From CBDCDJ01 sp965215355 (lineage in GTDB: Bacteria > Deinococcota > Deinococci > Deinococcales > Trueperaceae), in NCBI GenBank assembly GCA_965215355.1, contig CBDCDJ010000007.1:930001-994000 (forward strand): 64,000 nt of DNA, read 5' to 3'. Below, one piece after another: positions 24,538 to 33,255 of the stretch. The notes below the pieces were generated by a model. The model ran no database searches, was not told where the DNA came from, and worked only from the letters and a program-made list of their open reading frames with translations. Position 1 is the first letter of the stretch. The number at the start of each line of letters is the position of its first letter. Made by a program: the position numbers and the translations under genes.

Positions 24538-25131
24538 ATGAAAGTTTTCGGTATCGGCTTTCCAAAAACAGGAACGACGACACTTGCAGACTGTCTGAAA
24601 CGACTCGGCTTCAACCATTTCGGTTGGAACCGAGAGTTTGCGACGGAAGTGCTGCGCGGGGACAAAGACAGAGCGTTGCGCGTTGCTGAACAGCACGACA
24701 GCTTCGACGACATGCCCTGGCCCGACCTTTACAAGCTGATGGACGAATCACACCCGGAAGCCAAATTCGTGCTGACGACGCGCAAGGACGCGGCTACCTG
24801 GTTCGAGAGCCAAAAACGGCATACTCAAATATTGGGTCCGACGGAAACAGGGCGACTCTTTTACGGTTACGCCCTACTCGGCAACCACCGGGACGCGCTC
24901 GTCGCTCAGTACGAACGCCATAACCGCGAGGTTGTCGAGTATTTCAAGGACCGTCCCGACAAGTTGCTCGTCTTGTGCTGGGAGCAGGAACCTTCTTGGG
25001 ACAAGCTGTGTGCATTTTTAGGCAAGACTGTACCGGACGCGCCGTTTCCGCACCGCAACCCCATCAAGCTTACCTTGGCGCGCCGCTTGAGACGTTACCT
25101 GCGCTGTCTCGAGAACGCGTACAAACGTTAG
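24538..25131 (+). CDS. Sulfotransferase-like P-loop protein
   Basis: 197-residue protein with the PAPS-binding start KVFGIGFPKTGTTTLADCLK (residues 2-21) and the later FVLTTRKDAATWFES segment, the 3'-phosphate-binding motif of sulfotransferases. Length and layout fit the Sulfotransfer_4 group. GGAAGGAA precedes ATG 24538. It could sulfate a carbohydrate or small molecule. The last codons overlap the convergent FprA gene so that the two stop codons share bases (TTAG, 25128-25131). Confidence 0.82.
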   Translation: MKVFGIGFPKTGTTTLADCLKRLGFNHFGWNREFATEVLRGDKDRALRVAEQHDSFDDMPWPDLYKLMDESHPEAKFVLTTRKDAATWFESQKRHTQILGPTETGRLFYGYALLGNHRDALVAQYERHNREVVEYFKDRPDKLLVLCWEQEPSWDKLCAFLGKTVPDAPFPHRNPIKLTLARRLRRYLRCLENAYKR

Positions 25132-26501
25132 GTCGGGCGGCTCAGCTCGAGCATCTGCGCCACGCTCACGACCTTGACGCGCGGCCGGCCCTGGGCCTCG
25201 CCGAGACCCAACTCGTGAGCGTCCAGGGTTTGCCAGTGGCCGAAGGTGACGGGGTGAACGCCTTTGCCGGCCAGCAACTCGTCGACGGCCTCCGGCAGCT
25301 TGTAGGGGTCGGTGGCGAGGACGGCGTCGCCCTGGCGCTCTAGAAGCGTCGCCACGGTCTCGAGCGCGTCGGCCTTGTTGGTGCCGATGACGCCCGACGG
25401 CCCGCGCTTGATCCAACCGGCAACGTACTCGCCCGCCACGGGCGCGCCGCCGGGGGCGTCCAAAACCTGGCCTTTGATGTTAGGAATGGTCCCGCGGCGC
25501 TCGTCGAAGGGCACCCCCGGCAACCTCACCCCGCGGTAGCCGACCGAGCGCAGCACCATCTCGGCCGGCAGCGTCTCGAACTCGCCCGTGCCGACGGCGT
25601 TGAGGTAGCCCGAGGCGGTGGCTTCCAAGCGGTTGCGCTCGAGTCGAAGCGCTTCGACTTTGGTGTCGCCCAGAATTTCGATCGGCGAGACGAGAAAGCG
25701 CAGGTGGACGCGTCTCGGTTTGCCCTGCAAGGGTTTTTGGGCAAAGTCCCGCAGCACTTCTAAGTTCTTTTTCAGCGCCGGGTCACCTTCGATAGACGCC
25801 AGACTCGCCGCGTCGGCCTCGGCCTCCAAGGGGTCGACGACGATGTCGGCGTTGGCGAGGTCGCCGAGTTCGCGCAGCTCTTTGGTGGTGAACTTGCCCT
25901 GCGCCGGGCCGCGCCGCCCGAGCATGTAGACGTCGGTGACGGGGCTGGTCTGCAGCACGTCCAGGGCGTGGTCGGCGATGTCGGTCGCGCGCAGTTCTTC
26001 AACAGATTTTGCTAAAATGCGGGTCACGTCTACCGCTACGTTGCCCATCCCGACCACGGCCACCCTTTCGGCGTGGACCCCGTCGAGGGCGTGTTCGAAG
26101 TCGGGGTGGCCGTTGTACCAGGCGACGAACTCGGTCGCGGACAGGCTGCCCGGCAGGTCTTCGCCGGGGATGTCGAGCGAGCGGTCGCTGGACGCACCCA
26201 CCGTGTAGACCACGGCGTCGTAGTAAGTCTTGACATCTTCGTGGCTGAGGTCGCGGCCGTATTCCACGTTGCCCAAAAAGCGCACGCGCTCGTCTTGCAG
26301 GGTGCGCTCGTACATCTTGGTCACCGACTTGATCTTTTGGTGGTCGGGCGCGACCCCGTAGCGCACCAGGCCGAACGGGGCCGGCAGGCGGTCGACGAGG
26401 TCGACGGACACGGCGTCGAAGCTTTTAAGCAGCGCCTCGGCGACGTAAAACCCCGAAGGCCCGGAGCCGATGACGCCGACGCGAAAAGGGCGAAGGCTCA
26501 T
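25128..26501 (-). CDS. Ferredoxin-NADP reductase, FprA/adrenodoxin reductase family
   Basis: FAD- and NADPH-binding reductase of the adrenodoxin-reductase type, 457 residues from ATG 26501. FAD motif VGVIGSGPSGFYVAEALL at residues 8-25, RLPAPFGLVRYGVAPDH, and the NADPH motif VAVVGMGNVAVDVTRIL. The C-terminal GWIKRGPSGVIGTNKADA motif completes the family signature. It would pass electrons from NADPH to a ferredoxin. The frame is open to 26627, but the upstream part has no family match. Confidence 0.93.
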   Translation of the reverse strand: MSLRPFRVGVIGSGPSGFYVAEALLKSFDAVSVDLVDRLPAPFGLVRYGVAPDHQKIKSVTKMYERTLQDERVRFLGNVEYGRDLSHEDVKTYYDAVVYTVGASSDRSLDIPGEDLPGSLSATEFVAWYNGHPDFEHALDGVHAERVAVVGMGNVAVDVTRILAKSVEELRATDIADHALDVLQTSPVTDVYMLGRRGPAQGKFTTKELRELGDLANADIVVDPLEAEADAASLASIEGDPALKKNLEVLRDFAQKPLQGKPRRVHLRFLVSPIEILGDTKVEALRLERNRLEATASGYLNAVGTGEFETLPAEMVLRSVGYRGVRLPGVPFDERRGTIPNIKGQVLDAPGGAPVAGEYVAGWIKRGPSGVIGTNKADALETVATLLERQGDAVLATDPYKLPEAVDELLAGKGVHPVTFGHWQTLDAHELGLGEAQGRPRVKVVSVAQMLELSRPT

Positions 26502-26503
26502 GA

Positions 26504-26531
26504 TTCGTTTTACCACGTTTGTTTTACCACG
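26504..26531 (-). repeat. Tandem 14-bp repeat just upstream of the FprA-type gene
   Basis: Minus-strand CGTGGTAAAACRAA occurs twice in tandem and ends 3 nt before ATG 26501. Each copy carries a TAAAAC box, so this may be a duplicated promoter or a regulator site. Confidence 0.5.
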
Positions 26532-26655
26532 CTCCGGTTTTTGTCGTTGGGTCTGATAGCCCTCTCCTGTCAAGTCCAAAGGTTTGCGGTGTGAGTCGTC
26601 TCTTCGGTTGCTCAGCTGGTTTCGCAAGAAGCCTGATGGAAACCTGCTGATAAGG

Positions 26656-27675
26656 TCAGTCGGGCTGCGACAAGTGTTCCATAATCCGCCGCCTCACGAT
26701 TTGGGGGCTGCCCATGCGGCGGCGCAGTTCTAGCTCGAGCGCCCGCGTGGGCAACAGCTGCTGCGGGGCGCGCGGGTCCTGGTGTTGCAGGCTGGCGAAA
26801 CGCGGCAGGACGAGGGCCAACCAGTCGGCGAGGGCGCGCACCTCGTCCAGGCGCGCCGCGGGGCGCGCGGACGCGTAAGCTTGCAGGCGGACGACGCCCG
26901 CCAAGCTGTACAGCCACGGGCGCGGGTCGCGCAGGCGCAAAAACCATTCGAAATACTGCTGGCTCTTGTCGTTGCCGCTGACGAGGTACAGGGGCGAGCG
27001 CTGCTGCGCCTCCAGACCCCTGACGACCGCCAGCTGCTCTTCGGTGACGCGCACCTGGTGAATCGTCTTGACGTAACCGACGATGTTGCGCTCGAACCCG
27101 GCCCGCGGCAGCGGCCCGTCGGTGACGACGAGCGCGCCCGGGTGCGCGGCGATGAGCCGCGCGGCGAGGCGGCCTTCGGCCCGCAACATGGCGAACTGGA
27201 TGCGCCGCACCACCGCGTCGGCGTCGCGCTCGTTGGTCGACTCGACCGTGTACTCGAGCCGCCCCAGCCGCTGCCGCAAGCGCGACACCAGGGCGAAGGT
27301 CGGCACCGTGTGGCCGCTGCTGATGGCGCACAGGCGGGTCACGCTTTCAAAACTCAGGTCACCCAGGTCGAGAAAACTCGCGGCGCGGGAGCCTTTAGAG
27401 CAGCAGTCCACCACGCCGACCCCGAAGCTGCCCAGTGCGCCGAAAGCGACTTGTCTGCGCTCGTCTTCGAGCAGCACCCGCGCCTCTAGTCGGCGCGTGC
27501 CGTCGGTAAAGAGGAGTTGTGCAAAGGGCGCGTCAGCCGGGGGACGCGGCGTGACCGCTCGCCACTCGCGGTATTCGGGTGTGGCGTCGACGTTTTGACG
27601 CTCGTCCTCGAGCGCGTCTTCGGCGTGATAGGCAGTGTCGTACTCGGTCGCCCAAGGGTCGAGTCTCAGTTTCAT
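26656..27675 (-). CDS. NurA-like nuclease domain protein
   Basis: 339-residue protein that I assign tentatively to the NurA family (5' end-resecting nuclease that works with the HerA ATPase). Supporting segments: TDGTRRLEARVLL (first metal Asp-Gly), LVVTDGPLPRAG (second acidic motif), NIVGYVKTIHQVRVT (conserved Lys) and the C-terminal DPRAPQQLLPTRALELELRR. No HerA-type ATPase gene is in the window. TATGAT lies 8 nt before ATG 27675, suggesting a leaderless message. The alternative is an uncharacterised Deinococcus-group protein with a related fold. Confidence 0.6.
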   Translation of the reverse strand: MKLRLDPWATEYDTAYHAEDALEDERQNVDATPEYREWRAVTPRPPADAPFAQLLFTDGTRRLEARVLLEDERRQVAFGALGSFGVGVVDCCSKGSRAASFLDLGDLSFESVTRLCAISSGHTVPTFALVSRLRQRLGRLEYTVESTNERDADAVVRRIQFAMLRAEGRLAARLIAAHPGALVVTDGPLPRAGFERNIVGYVKTIHQVRVTEEQLAVVRGLEAQQRSPLYLVSGNDKSQQYFEWFLRLRDPRPWLYSLAGVVRLQAYASARPAARLDEVRALADWLALVLPRFASLQHQDPRAPQQLLPTRALELELRRRMGSPQIVRRRIMEHLSQPD

Positions 27676-27683
27676 GTTTGGAC

Positions 27684-27689
27684 ATCATA
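27684..27689 (-). promoter_or_regulatory. -10 box TATGAT, leaderless start for the NurA-like gene
   Basis: TATGAT, 8 nt, ATG 27675, with TTGAAC further upstream at a short (14-bp) spacing. Confidence 0.45.
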
Positions 27690-27793
27690 ACAAGTGGGAG
27701 AAAGTTCAAGTTGAAAGCCGCACGCGATTTGTCTGCTGTTTGAGTTTGTTACGGAGGCTATCAACTTAGTTCCTTACAGTTCCCTCAGAAAAG

Positions 27794-27825
27794 GTGTAAA
27801 AACTGGTATTTTGTTTTTTACACCA
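27794..27825 (-). terminator. Terminator after the penicillin-acylase family gene
   Basis: GGTGTAAAAA (27794-27803) pairs with TTTTTTACACC (27815-27825). On the minus strand the stem is followed by CTTTT. It may work in both directions. Confidence 0.7.
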
Positions 27826-27833
27826 CGACTGAT

Positions 27834-30218
27834 TCACTCTCCCCTCGGTACCAACCTCAACGTTCCTACCGCACCCTCCTCAACAACCTCCCTATCGGTA
27901 CTCATCGGCAGGTATTCGACGTCGCGCCACTTTTCTAAGAAGTCCCGGTAGTGCCGCGACAGTGGGTTGCCGGACTGACCGGTCGAATGGACGTAGAGCG
28001 ACTTGCCTAAGTCGCTCAGGTCGTACACCGCGCGGTAGCCGGGCCCGTGGTTGTCGCGAAAGGGCGTGCTGGAGCCGAGGCTGAAGCTGCCCACGTTGAC
28101 CGAGTTGGCGCTGCCGCCGACCTCCGTTTTCAGGTCGAACAGCCCTGCGAGCGGCGTGTTGCTCATGACGGCGTGGTCCATGTGGGCGACGTGCGCCGCG
28201 CCCCAGCGCCAGGCGTTTGCGTCGCCGTAGGTTGCGCTGAGGTACTCGAGCCCGTCCGCCCACGCCCGCGCCGCCAGGTCGGCGCAGCTTTCCGGGTCCG
28301 GCGTGCGGGTGTCGTCGCACCAGGCGGTTTTCGTTTCACCCGCGACCGCGTCCAGCATGAACTGGGAGCGCACCCCGTAGTAGTCACCGAACAGTTCGCC
28401 CAGGTCGTCTGAAAGCGTCAAGCGCACCAACGCCCGGTACCAGGCCCAGAACAGCAGCGGCTCGCTCAGGTCCGCGCGCATCGCGCCGTCCCAGTCGCGG
28501 AGTTTGGCGAGGGCCGCGCGGCCCGCTTCGGTTGCGGGTTCCACCTCTAAGAGCAGCGGCAAGAAGTCCAGGCTCATCGTGTCGGTTTGGTCGGCCTGGA
28601 TGGCGGCGAAGCTCGAGACCGTGTGCGCGTCTTTTTGCGCCAACAGTTCGGTGATGCGCTCCGCCCGGTACGGCGGTGCCCAGTCCGAGGTCAAAAAGTA
28701 AGGATAGTCTTCGGGCACGACGCGGTTGTTCGCGGTGACGACCTGAGCGCTCGCGGGGTTGTAGGCGTGGGGCAGGTTGTCAAAGGGGACGAAGCCGCTC
28801 CAGTCGTACTCGCCCGTCCAACCCGGCACCGGGGCGAGCCCGTCGCCCGCCGCCCGAACAGGCACCCGGGCGGGCGCGTAGTAGCCGACGTTGCCGCTCG
28901 TGTCGGCGTAGACGATGTTTTGCTGCGGCACCTCGAAGTTTTTCAGGGCCGCCACGAACTCGTCCCAGTCTTGCGCGGTGTTCAGCTCGAGGCCGGCCTG
29001 AAGGGTCAGGTCTTCGTCTTGAAGCGCGGTCCAAGCAAGAGCCAAGACGTGCTTGCCGCCTTCAAGGTCGGCCGCGCTCGCCGACGCCGCGTCGACGTCG
29101 GAGATGACGGGGCCGTGGCGCGTCTCGCGCACGTTCAAAACGACGTCGTCCGCCCCCTTGACCCTGACGGTCTCGAGGCGTTCGGTAAAGTCCGCGTAAC
29201 CGTCCGGCGTCAGGTACTGCGCCGGGTTCTCGGGGTTGACGCGTTCGATGAACGTGTCTTGCACGTCCGGCCCGGTGTTGGTAAAACCCCAGGCAATGCG
29301 CTCGTTGCGACCCAGCAGCACCGACGGCGTGCCCGGCAGCGTCGCCCCGATGACCTCCAAACCCGGCGCGCTCAGGTGCGCGAAGTACCACAGCGAGGGT
29401 GCTTGCAGACCTAAATGCGGGTCGTTGGCGAGCAGCGGCAAGCCGCTCTCGGTCTTGCTGCCCCCAACCACCCAGTTGTTCGACCCCGCCCCGGCGACTA
29501 TTCCGTCGAGCGAACCGGCCCACACGTTTTCAAAATCCAACTCCCGGTAGAGCGCCGTAAAGTCCGGCAGCGCGACGGGCGCGTCTTCAGGGTAGGGCGG
29601 CCACAGCTCGGCAATTTGCTCGAGGCTTAGGCTTTGGGCGAGCCGCGCCCGCAGCACCTCGTCGCGCCAGTTGCCGCTCAGGTCGTAGGCCATCATCTTC
29701 GTCCACACGACGACGTCGGCGTGGGTCCACGGTTCGGGCTCGAAGTTCAGCACCAAAAACTCCGGCGGCAGCGCGCCGCGTCGGGTCTCCAAAAAAGTGT
29801 TGATGCCGCTCACGTAGGCGTCCAGCACTTCAAGCGTCGCCGGGCTGAAGGCGTCAAGCGCCGCCTCGGCGTAGCGGTAGACCGAAAGGGTGCGCAAAAA
29901 GGTGTCGGTGGCGAGGGTCGCCTCGCCCAACACTTCTGACAAACGCCCCGCGCCGACGCGGCGCTGAAACTCCATCTGCCACAGTCTGTCTTGCGCGTGG
30001 ACGAAGCCGAGGGCGAAGTAAGCGTCGGCGGGGGTCTGCGCGTAGATGTGCGGAACGGCGTAGCGGTCGCGTACCACCTCGACCATGTCCTGCAAGCCGG
30101 GCACTTCCAGGCTGCCGCGCACCTTGGGCAGCGAGCTTCGCAGGTAGACGAAACCGGCGGCAAGGGCGAGAAGAAGTAGCAAAACGAGGACGAGCATCCC
30201 GCGAAACAGTCGAGTCAT
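27834..30218 (-). CDS. Penicillin acylase family (Ntn-hydrolase) protein
   Basis: 794-residue precursor of an amide hydrolase (penicillin G acylase, acyl-homoserine-lactone acylase and related). An N-terminal hydrophobic segment (residues 8-26) exports or anchors it. The alpha chain (about 30-230) is followed by the spacer and the autocatalytic site AGAGSNNWVVGG, with the N-terminal nucleophile Ser246 after Gly245. The beta chain continues with ANDPHLGLQAPSLWY. A GGAGG lies 8 nt before ATG 30218. It may degrade N-acyl compounds, perhaps quorum signals; substrate not assignable. Confidence 0.93.
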   Translation of the reverse strand: MTRLFRGMLVLVLLLLLALAAGFVYLRSSLPKVRGSLEVPGLQDMVEVVRDRYAVPHIYAQTPADAYFALGFVHAQDRLWQMEFQRRVGAGRLSEVLGEATLATDTFLRTLSVYRYAEAALDAFSPATLEVLDAYVSGINTFLETRRGALPPEFLVLNFEPEPWTHADVVVWTKMMAYDLSGNWRDEVLRARLAQSLSLEQIAELWPPYPEDAPVALPDFTALYRELDFENVWAGSLDGIVAGAGSNNWVVGGSKTESGLPLLANDPHLGLQAPSLWYFAHLSAPGLEVIGATLPGTPSVLLGRNERIAWGFTNTGPDVQDTFIERVNPENPAQYLTPDGYADFTERLETVRVKGADDVVLNVRETRHGPVISDVDAASASAADLEGGKHVLALAWTALQDEDLTLQAGLELNTAQDWDEFVAALKNFEVPQQNIVYADTSGNVGYYAPARVPVRAAGDGLAPVPGWTGEYDWSGFVPFDNLPHAYNPASAQVVTANNRVVPEDYPYFLTSDWAPPYRAERITELLAQKDAHTVSSFAAIQADQTDTMSLDFLPLLLEVEPATEAGRAALAKLRDWDGAMRADLSEPLLFWAWYRALVRLTLSDDLGELFGDYYGVRSQFMLDAVAGETKTAWCDDTRTPDPESCADLAARAWADGLEYLSATYGDANAWRWGAAHVAHMDHAVMSNTPLAGLFDLKTEVGGSANSVNVGSFSLGSSTPFRDNHGPGYRAVYDLSDLGKSLYVHSTGQSGNPLSRHYRDFLEKWRDVEYLPMSTDREVVEEGAVGTLRLVPRGE

Positions 30219-30381
30219 GTTGACAGCCTCCGAGCTGGGTCACTTCAGACTGGGTCATTTTAACGTCTGCGGGGTTGACGGGCCTCGGTTTTTCTTACAG
30301 GTTTGTAAGCGCGTCCTGTGGGCGCTTGGCTGTTTCTGCAAAAAGTAGGAAGGTTGACATGCCCGCGCGCGCGACCGGTGT

Positions 30382-30387
30382 TATACT
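30382..30387 (+). promoter_or_regulatory. -10 box TATACT for SRP RNA
   Basis: TATACT ends 7 nt before the first paired base of the RNA (30395). TTGACA at 30354 is 22 bp away, too far for a normal -35; an alternating GC tract (30362-30373) lies between. Confidence 0.6.
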
Positions 30388-30394
30388 CTTCTAA

Positions 30395-30493
30395 GCCCCG
30401 TCGGCTCTGCGCGGTGGCGACCCTCGAATCAGGTCAGGTCGGAAGAAGCAGCCTTAAGGGGTGATCGTCAGGTGCCGCAGAATCCCGGCGGGG
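30395..30493 (+). ncRNA. ffs: Small signal recognition particle RNA (4.5S type)
   Basis: The conserved apical domain is present: AGGTCAGGTCGGAAGAAGCA GCC, then a TTAAGGGGTG tract and GTCAGGTGCCGC that closes the helix. The ends pair as GCCCCGTCGG (30395-30404) with CCGGCGGGG (30485-30493), giving a rod of about 99 nt. It lacks the Alu domain, as in 4.5S RNA. The RNA binds Ffh and targets membrane proteins. A short T-run follows (TTTTT at 30494), which with the terminal helix could end transcription. Confidence 0.92.
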
Positions 30494-30497
30494 TTTT

Positions 30498-31106
30498 TCA
30501 GTCAGAAACTGCCGGGAGTGACAGTTCGGACGCCCAAAGTTTGTGGGCGGCTCGAGCCTTCTTCTCGTGCAACCCCGCCCACCTCGGCACGTCTTGAAGA
30601 GGCCAGTAGCGCAAACTGAGGCCCTCAACGGAAAGCGTCAGTTCACCGCCGACTACCTCGCAAAGGTGAACGACCGCGGCCATCGCGTGAAGGCCGGTGA
30701 ACTGCCCGGACGTGCGGGTAAACACGCCGACCAAACGCTGCACCCGCACGTCTAAACCCGTTTCCTCCTTGACCTCGCGGACGGCGGCGTCTGCGGGCCG
30801 CTCGTTCGGCTCGACCCAGCCGCAGGGCAGACACCAACCGCTGCCGTCGCTGCGCTCCATCAGCAAAACGCGGCCCTCTGCGTCGAAAACGGCGGCGGCC
30901 GCGCCCAACTTCGGCGTGATGTGCCCGAGTTCGGCGGAGAGCTTCGTCTTGACCTCAGCTGTTGGCAAGCTGAGGAGTTCGCTGTAGTGGCGGCTGGCAA
31001 GCTCGAGCAGGTAGTCGTACCGCTCCACGTCATAGGGATTGCTGGCGTAGGCGAGGCCGTTGCGGGCTACGGTTTGTAGTTCGTCGAGGAGGGAGAAAAC
31101 ATCCAT
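30498..31106 (-). CDS. NUDIX hydrolase with NUDIX_N domain (ADP-ribose pyrophosphatase-like)
   Basis: 202 residues. The N-terminal 60 residues (SLLDELQTVARNGLAYASNP YDVERYDYLLELA) match the small NUDIX_N domain. The catalytic NUDIX box runs from Gly96 to about 118 (GWVEPNERPADAAVREVKEE TGL). Relatives hydrolyse ADP-ribose or nucleotide sugars. ATG 31106 lies 7 nt after TATACT, so the message is leaderless; the TATACT segment is itself duplicated. The gene converges on the SRP RNA with only 4 bp between them. Confidence 0.92.
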   Translation of the reverse strand: MDVFSLLDELQTVARNGLAYASNPYDVERYDYLLELASRHYSELLSLPTAEVKTKLSAELGHITPKLGAAAAVFDAEGRVLLMERSDGSGWCLPCGWVEPNERPADAAVREVKEETGLDVRVQRLVGVFTRTSGQFTGLHAMAAVVHLCEVVGGELTLSVEGLSLRYWPLQDVPRWAGLHEKKARAAHKLWASELSLPAVSD

Positions 31107-31113
31107 GCCCCGC

Positions 31114-31133
31114 AGTATAAAGGTGGCAGTATA
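31114..31133 (-). promoter_or_regulatory. Duplicated -10 boxes TATACT upstream of the NUDIX gene
   Basis: A 14-bp unit (ACCTTTATACTGCC) is present twice in tandem, giving two TATACT boxes at 31114-31119 and 31128-31133. The proximal box is 7 nt from ATG 31106 (leaderless); the distal one would give a message with a leader of about 14 nt. Confidence 0.6.
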
Positions 31134-31197
31134 AAGGTGACTGAGCCGTTACGACCCCTATTCCCCCTCGAGCATTTCCTGGTCAAGATGTTTGAGA

Positions 31198-31225
31198 TGT
31201 ATTACATTTTTTGTGCTTGTATTAC
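31198..31225 (+). promoter_or_regulatory. Direct repeat TGTATTAC x2, candidate antitoxin operator
   Basis: TGTATTAC at 31198-31205 and 31218-31225, 20 bp (two helical turns) apart, overlapping the probable promoter of the ribbon-helix-helix/PIN pair. Ribbon-helix-helix antitoxins typically bind such spaced repeats. Confidence 0.55.
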
Positions 31226-31254
31226 GATAGGCTGGGTGCCGAAAGGGGCCGACG

Positions 31255-31482
31255 ATGACGAGTATACGCTTGGACCCTGAACTCGAGGCGCAGTTACGAC
31301 AAGTTGCAGCTAGAAAAGGTTTGACCATGTCGGAAGTTCATCGGCAAGCTTTGCGAACTTACGTCGAAAGTGAGACCAAAAACAGCGGGCGCTACAGCGA
31401 CGTCATAGGCATAGCCGAGGGCGAAGCCGACCTTTCGGCCAGGGTCGCGGAGGCTTTTGCAGAAACACTTACGCGTGACTGA
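31255..31482 (+). CDS. Ribbon-helix-helix antitoxin (VapB/CopG-like)
   Basis: 75 residues. The N-terminal part MTSIRLDPELEAQLRQVAAR KGLTMSEVHRQALRTYV is a classic ribbon-helix-helix DNA-binding motif; the rest (residues 41-75) is the acidic tail that would wrap the toxin. GAAAGGGG precedes the ATG. The toxin gene starts 8 bp before its stop. It should repress the operon by binding the TGTATTAC repeats and neutralise the PIN nuclease. Confidence 0.85.
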   Translation: MTSIRLDPELEAQLRQVAARKGLTMSEVHRQALRTYVESETKNSGRYSDVIGIAEGEADLSARVAEAFAETLTRD

Positions 31483-31894
31483 CGTTCTTGTCGACGCAGG
31501 CCCGCTCATCGCCATCCTCAACCGCAACGACCAGCACCACCGAGCGTGCGTGGACATCGTCCAGAGCTTGGATTGTGCCTTTTATACGACCTTACCTGTG
31601 ATGACGGAAGCGATGCACGTTGCTGGAGCGCGTTTGGGTTGGGCTGCGCAAGGCGCTTTGTGGAAACTTTTGCTGAGGGGCGACTTACTCCTCGAGCACC
31701 CCACCTTGCCAGACCTCAGCCGGATGCAGGCGCTCATGGCGCAGTACCGCGACCAACCTATGGATTTCGCGGACGCCTCGCTCGTGGCGCTTGCCGAGAG
31801 GTTGTCCCTCGTCAAAGTCTTTACCGTAGACCGCCGAGATTTTTCCGTCTACCGTTTGGAAGGTAAAAAAGCCTTTACCGTTATCGGGCCGTGA
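31475..31894 (+). CDS. PIN-domain toxin (VapC-like RNase)
   Basis: 139-residue PIN-domain ribonuclease. The first catalytic Asp is in VLVDAGPLIAILNRND (Asp7), Glu in TTLPVMTEAMHV, and the last acidic cluster in MDFADASLVALAERL and FTVDRRDF. GTG 31475 overlaps the antitoxin gene by 8 bp, which is the usual coupling in such pairs. The downstream sequence is a decayed tctA gene, so the pair sits in a low-constraint, accessory patch. Confidence 0.88.
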   Translation: MTDVLVDAGPLIAILNRNDQHHRACVDIVQSLDCAFYTTLPVMTEAMHVAGARLGWAAQGALWKLLLRGDLLLEHPTLPDLSRMQALMAQYRDQPMDFADASLVALAERLSLVKVFTVDRRDFSVYRLEGKKAFTVIGP

Positions 31895-31913
31895 CTACTC
31901 CCCCTCGAGCTTT

Positions 31914-32150
31914 TCAGGTTTGGCCCGCCCCGTAAACCTGCTTGATGGCGAGGGGCAGAAAAAAGCTGACCGGGGTGAGCCACCACAGCGTCAGGGCAAT
32001 CGGCCTCGTAAAAAAGTCGTCCAGTCGCCGTTGCTGTAGTCGAGCGCGCGGCGCAGGTTCACTCGCACGACGAAGCCGAGGATGCCGAAGCCCGTCATGA
32101 GGAGAATATCGAAAGCGCTGTACGCTTTTGCAAACCGGGGCGTCGACAAA
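31914..32150 (-). pseudogene. Remnant of a tripartite tricarboxylate transporter TctA gene
   Basis: The minus strand reads AYSAFDILLMTGFGILGFVV R, then directly VNLRRALDYSNGDWTTFLRG, and after a +1/-1 shift RPIALTLWWLTPVSFFLPLA and a stop at 31914. These are the last segments of TctA membrane subunits, but the GYPLAPLVLGLILGP-like stretch that normally lies between the first two is deleted, and the frame is broken near 32000. Only the C-terminal end survives; no TctB or TctC partner is in the window. Confidence 0.65.
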
Positions 32151-32212
32151 AAACGGCCTGCAAGGTTTCGTCAGGCCGCTCGCTTTGGACTCGAGTTCTT
32201 TTGGTCAAACGT

Positions 32213-32803
<591 letters not shown>

Positions 32804-32851
32804 AAGGGGAGAAAGGGCACGTCAGGTTGTCGCAGCCTTTCTTTGGTCATT

Positions 32852-33172
32852 CTAGAAAAGCCCGCCCATGCCGCCCATGTCGCCTAAGCCGCCCATCGCC
32901 GAGCCGAGTTCGCTTTCTTGCAGTTCTTTGGCTTTGCGCTGCGCCTCGCCCACGGCGGCGGTGACGAGGTCTTCTAAGAGTTCCAGGTCGTCGGGGTCGA
33001 CGACGCTTTTGTCGATTTTCACCCCGGTGACGCTGCCGTCGCCGGTGGCGGTGACCGTGACGAGACCGCCCCCGGCGCTGCCCTCGACGTTCAAAGCGGC
33101 GAGTTTTTCCTGCGCCTCGGCCATCTTGCGCTGCGCTTTTTGGGCTTCTTTCATCAGTTTTTGAATGTTCAT
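32852..33172 (-). CDS. ybaB: Nucleoid-associated protein YbaB/EbfC
   Basis: 106-residue YbaB/EbfC DNA-binding protein: MNIQKLMKEAQKAQRKMAEA, VEGSAGGGLVTVTATGDGSV and DLELLEDLVTAAVGEAQRKA are characteristic. The C-terminus is glycine/methionine rich (AMGGLGDMGGMGGLF), as in many homologues. AAGGAG precedes the ATG. It binds DNA as a dimer and is nearly always found between dnaX and recR, as here. Confidence 0.95.
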   Translation of the reverse strand: MNIQKLMKEAQKAQRKMAEAQEKLAALNVEGSAGGGLVTVTATGDGSVTGVKIDKSVVDPDDLELLEDLVTAAVGEAQRKAKELQESELGSAMGGLGDMGGMGGLF

Positions 33173-33255
33173 AGGTCTCCTTTGACCCTGCTATCTTAGC
33201 CCGAATTTGCCGTCCGGAACGTCGGCCCCTGCGCCGCCCGCCAAGCTCGAGCGCT

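Noticed and set aside
25128..25131. Overlapping stop codons of convergent genes (TTAG) as a regulatory feature
   Set aside because: Simple consequence of compact gene packing; no further signal.
30354..30359. TTGACA as the -35 of the SRP RNA promoter
   Set aside because: The spacer to TATACT is 22 bp, too long for a standard promoter; kept only as a remark.
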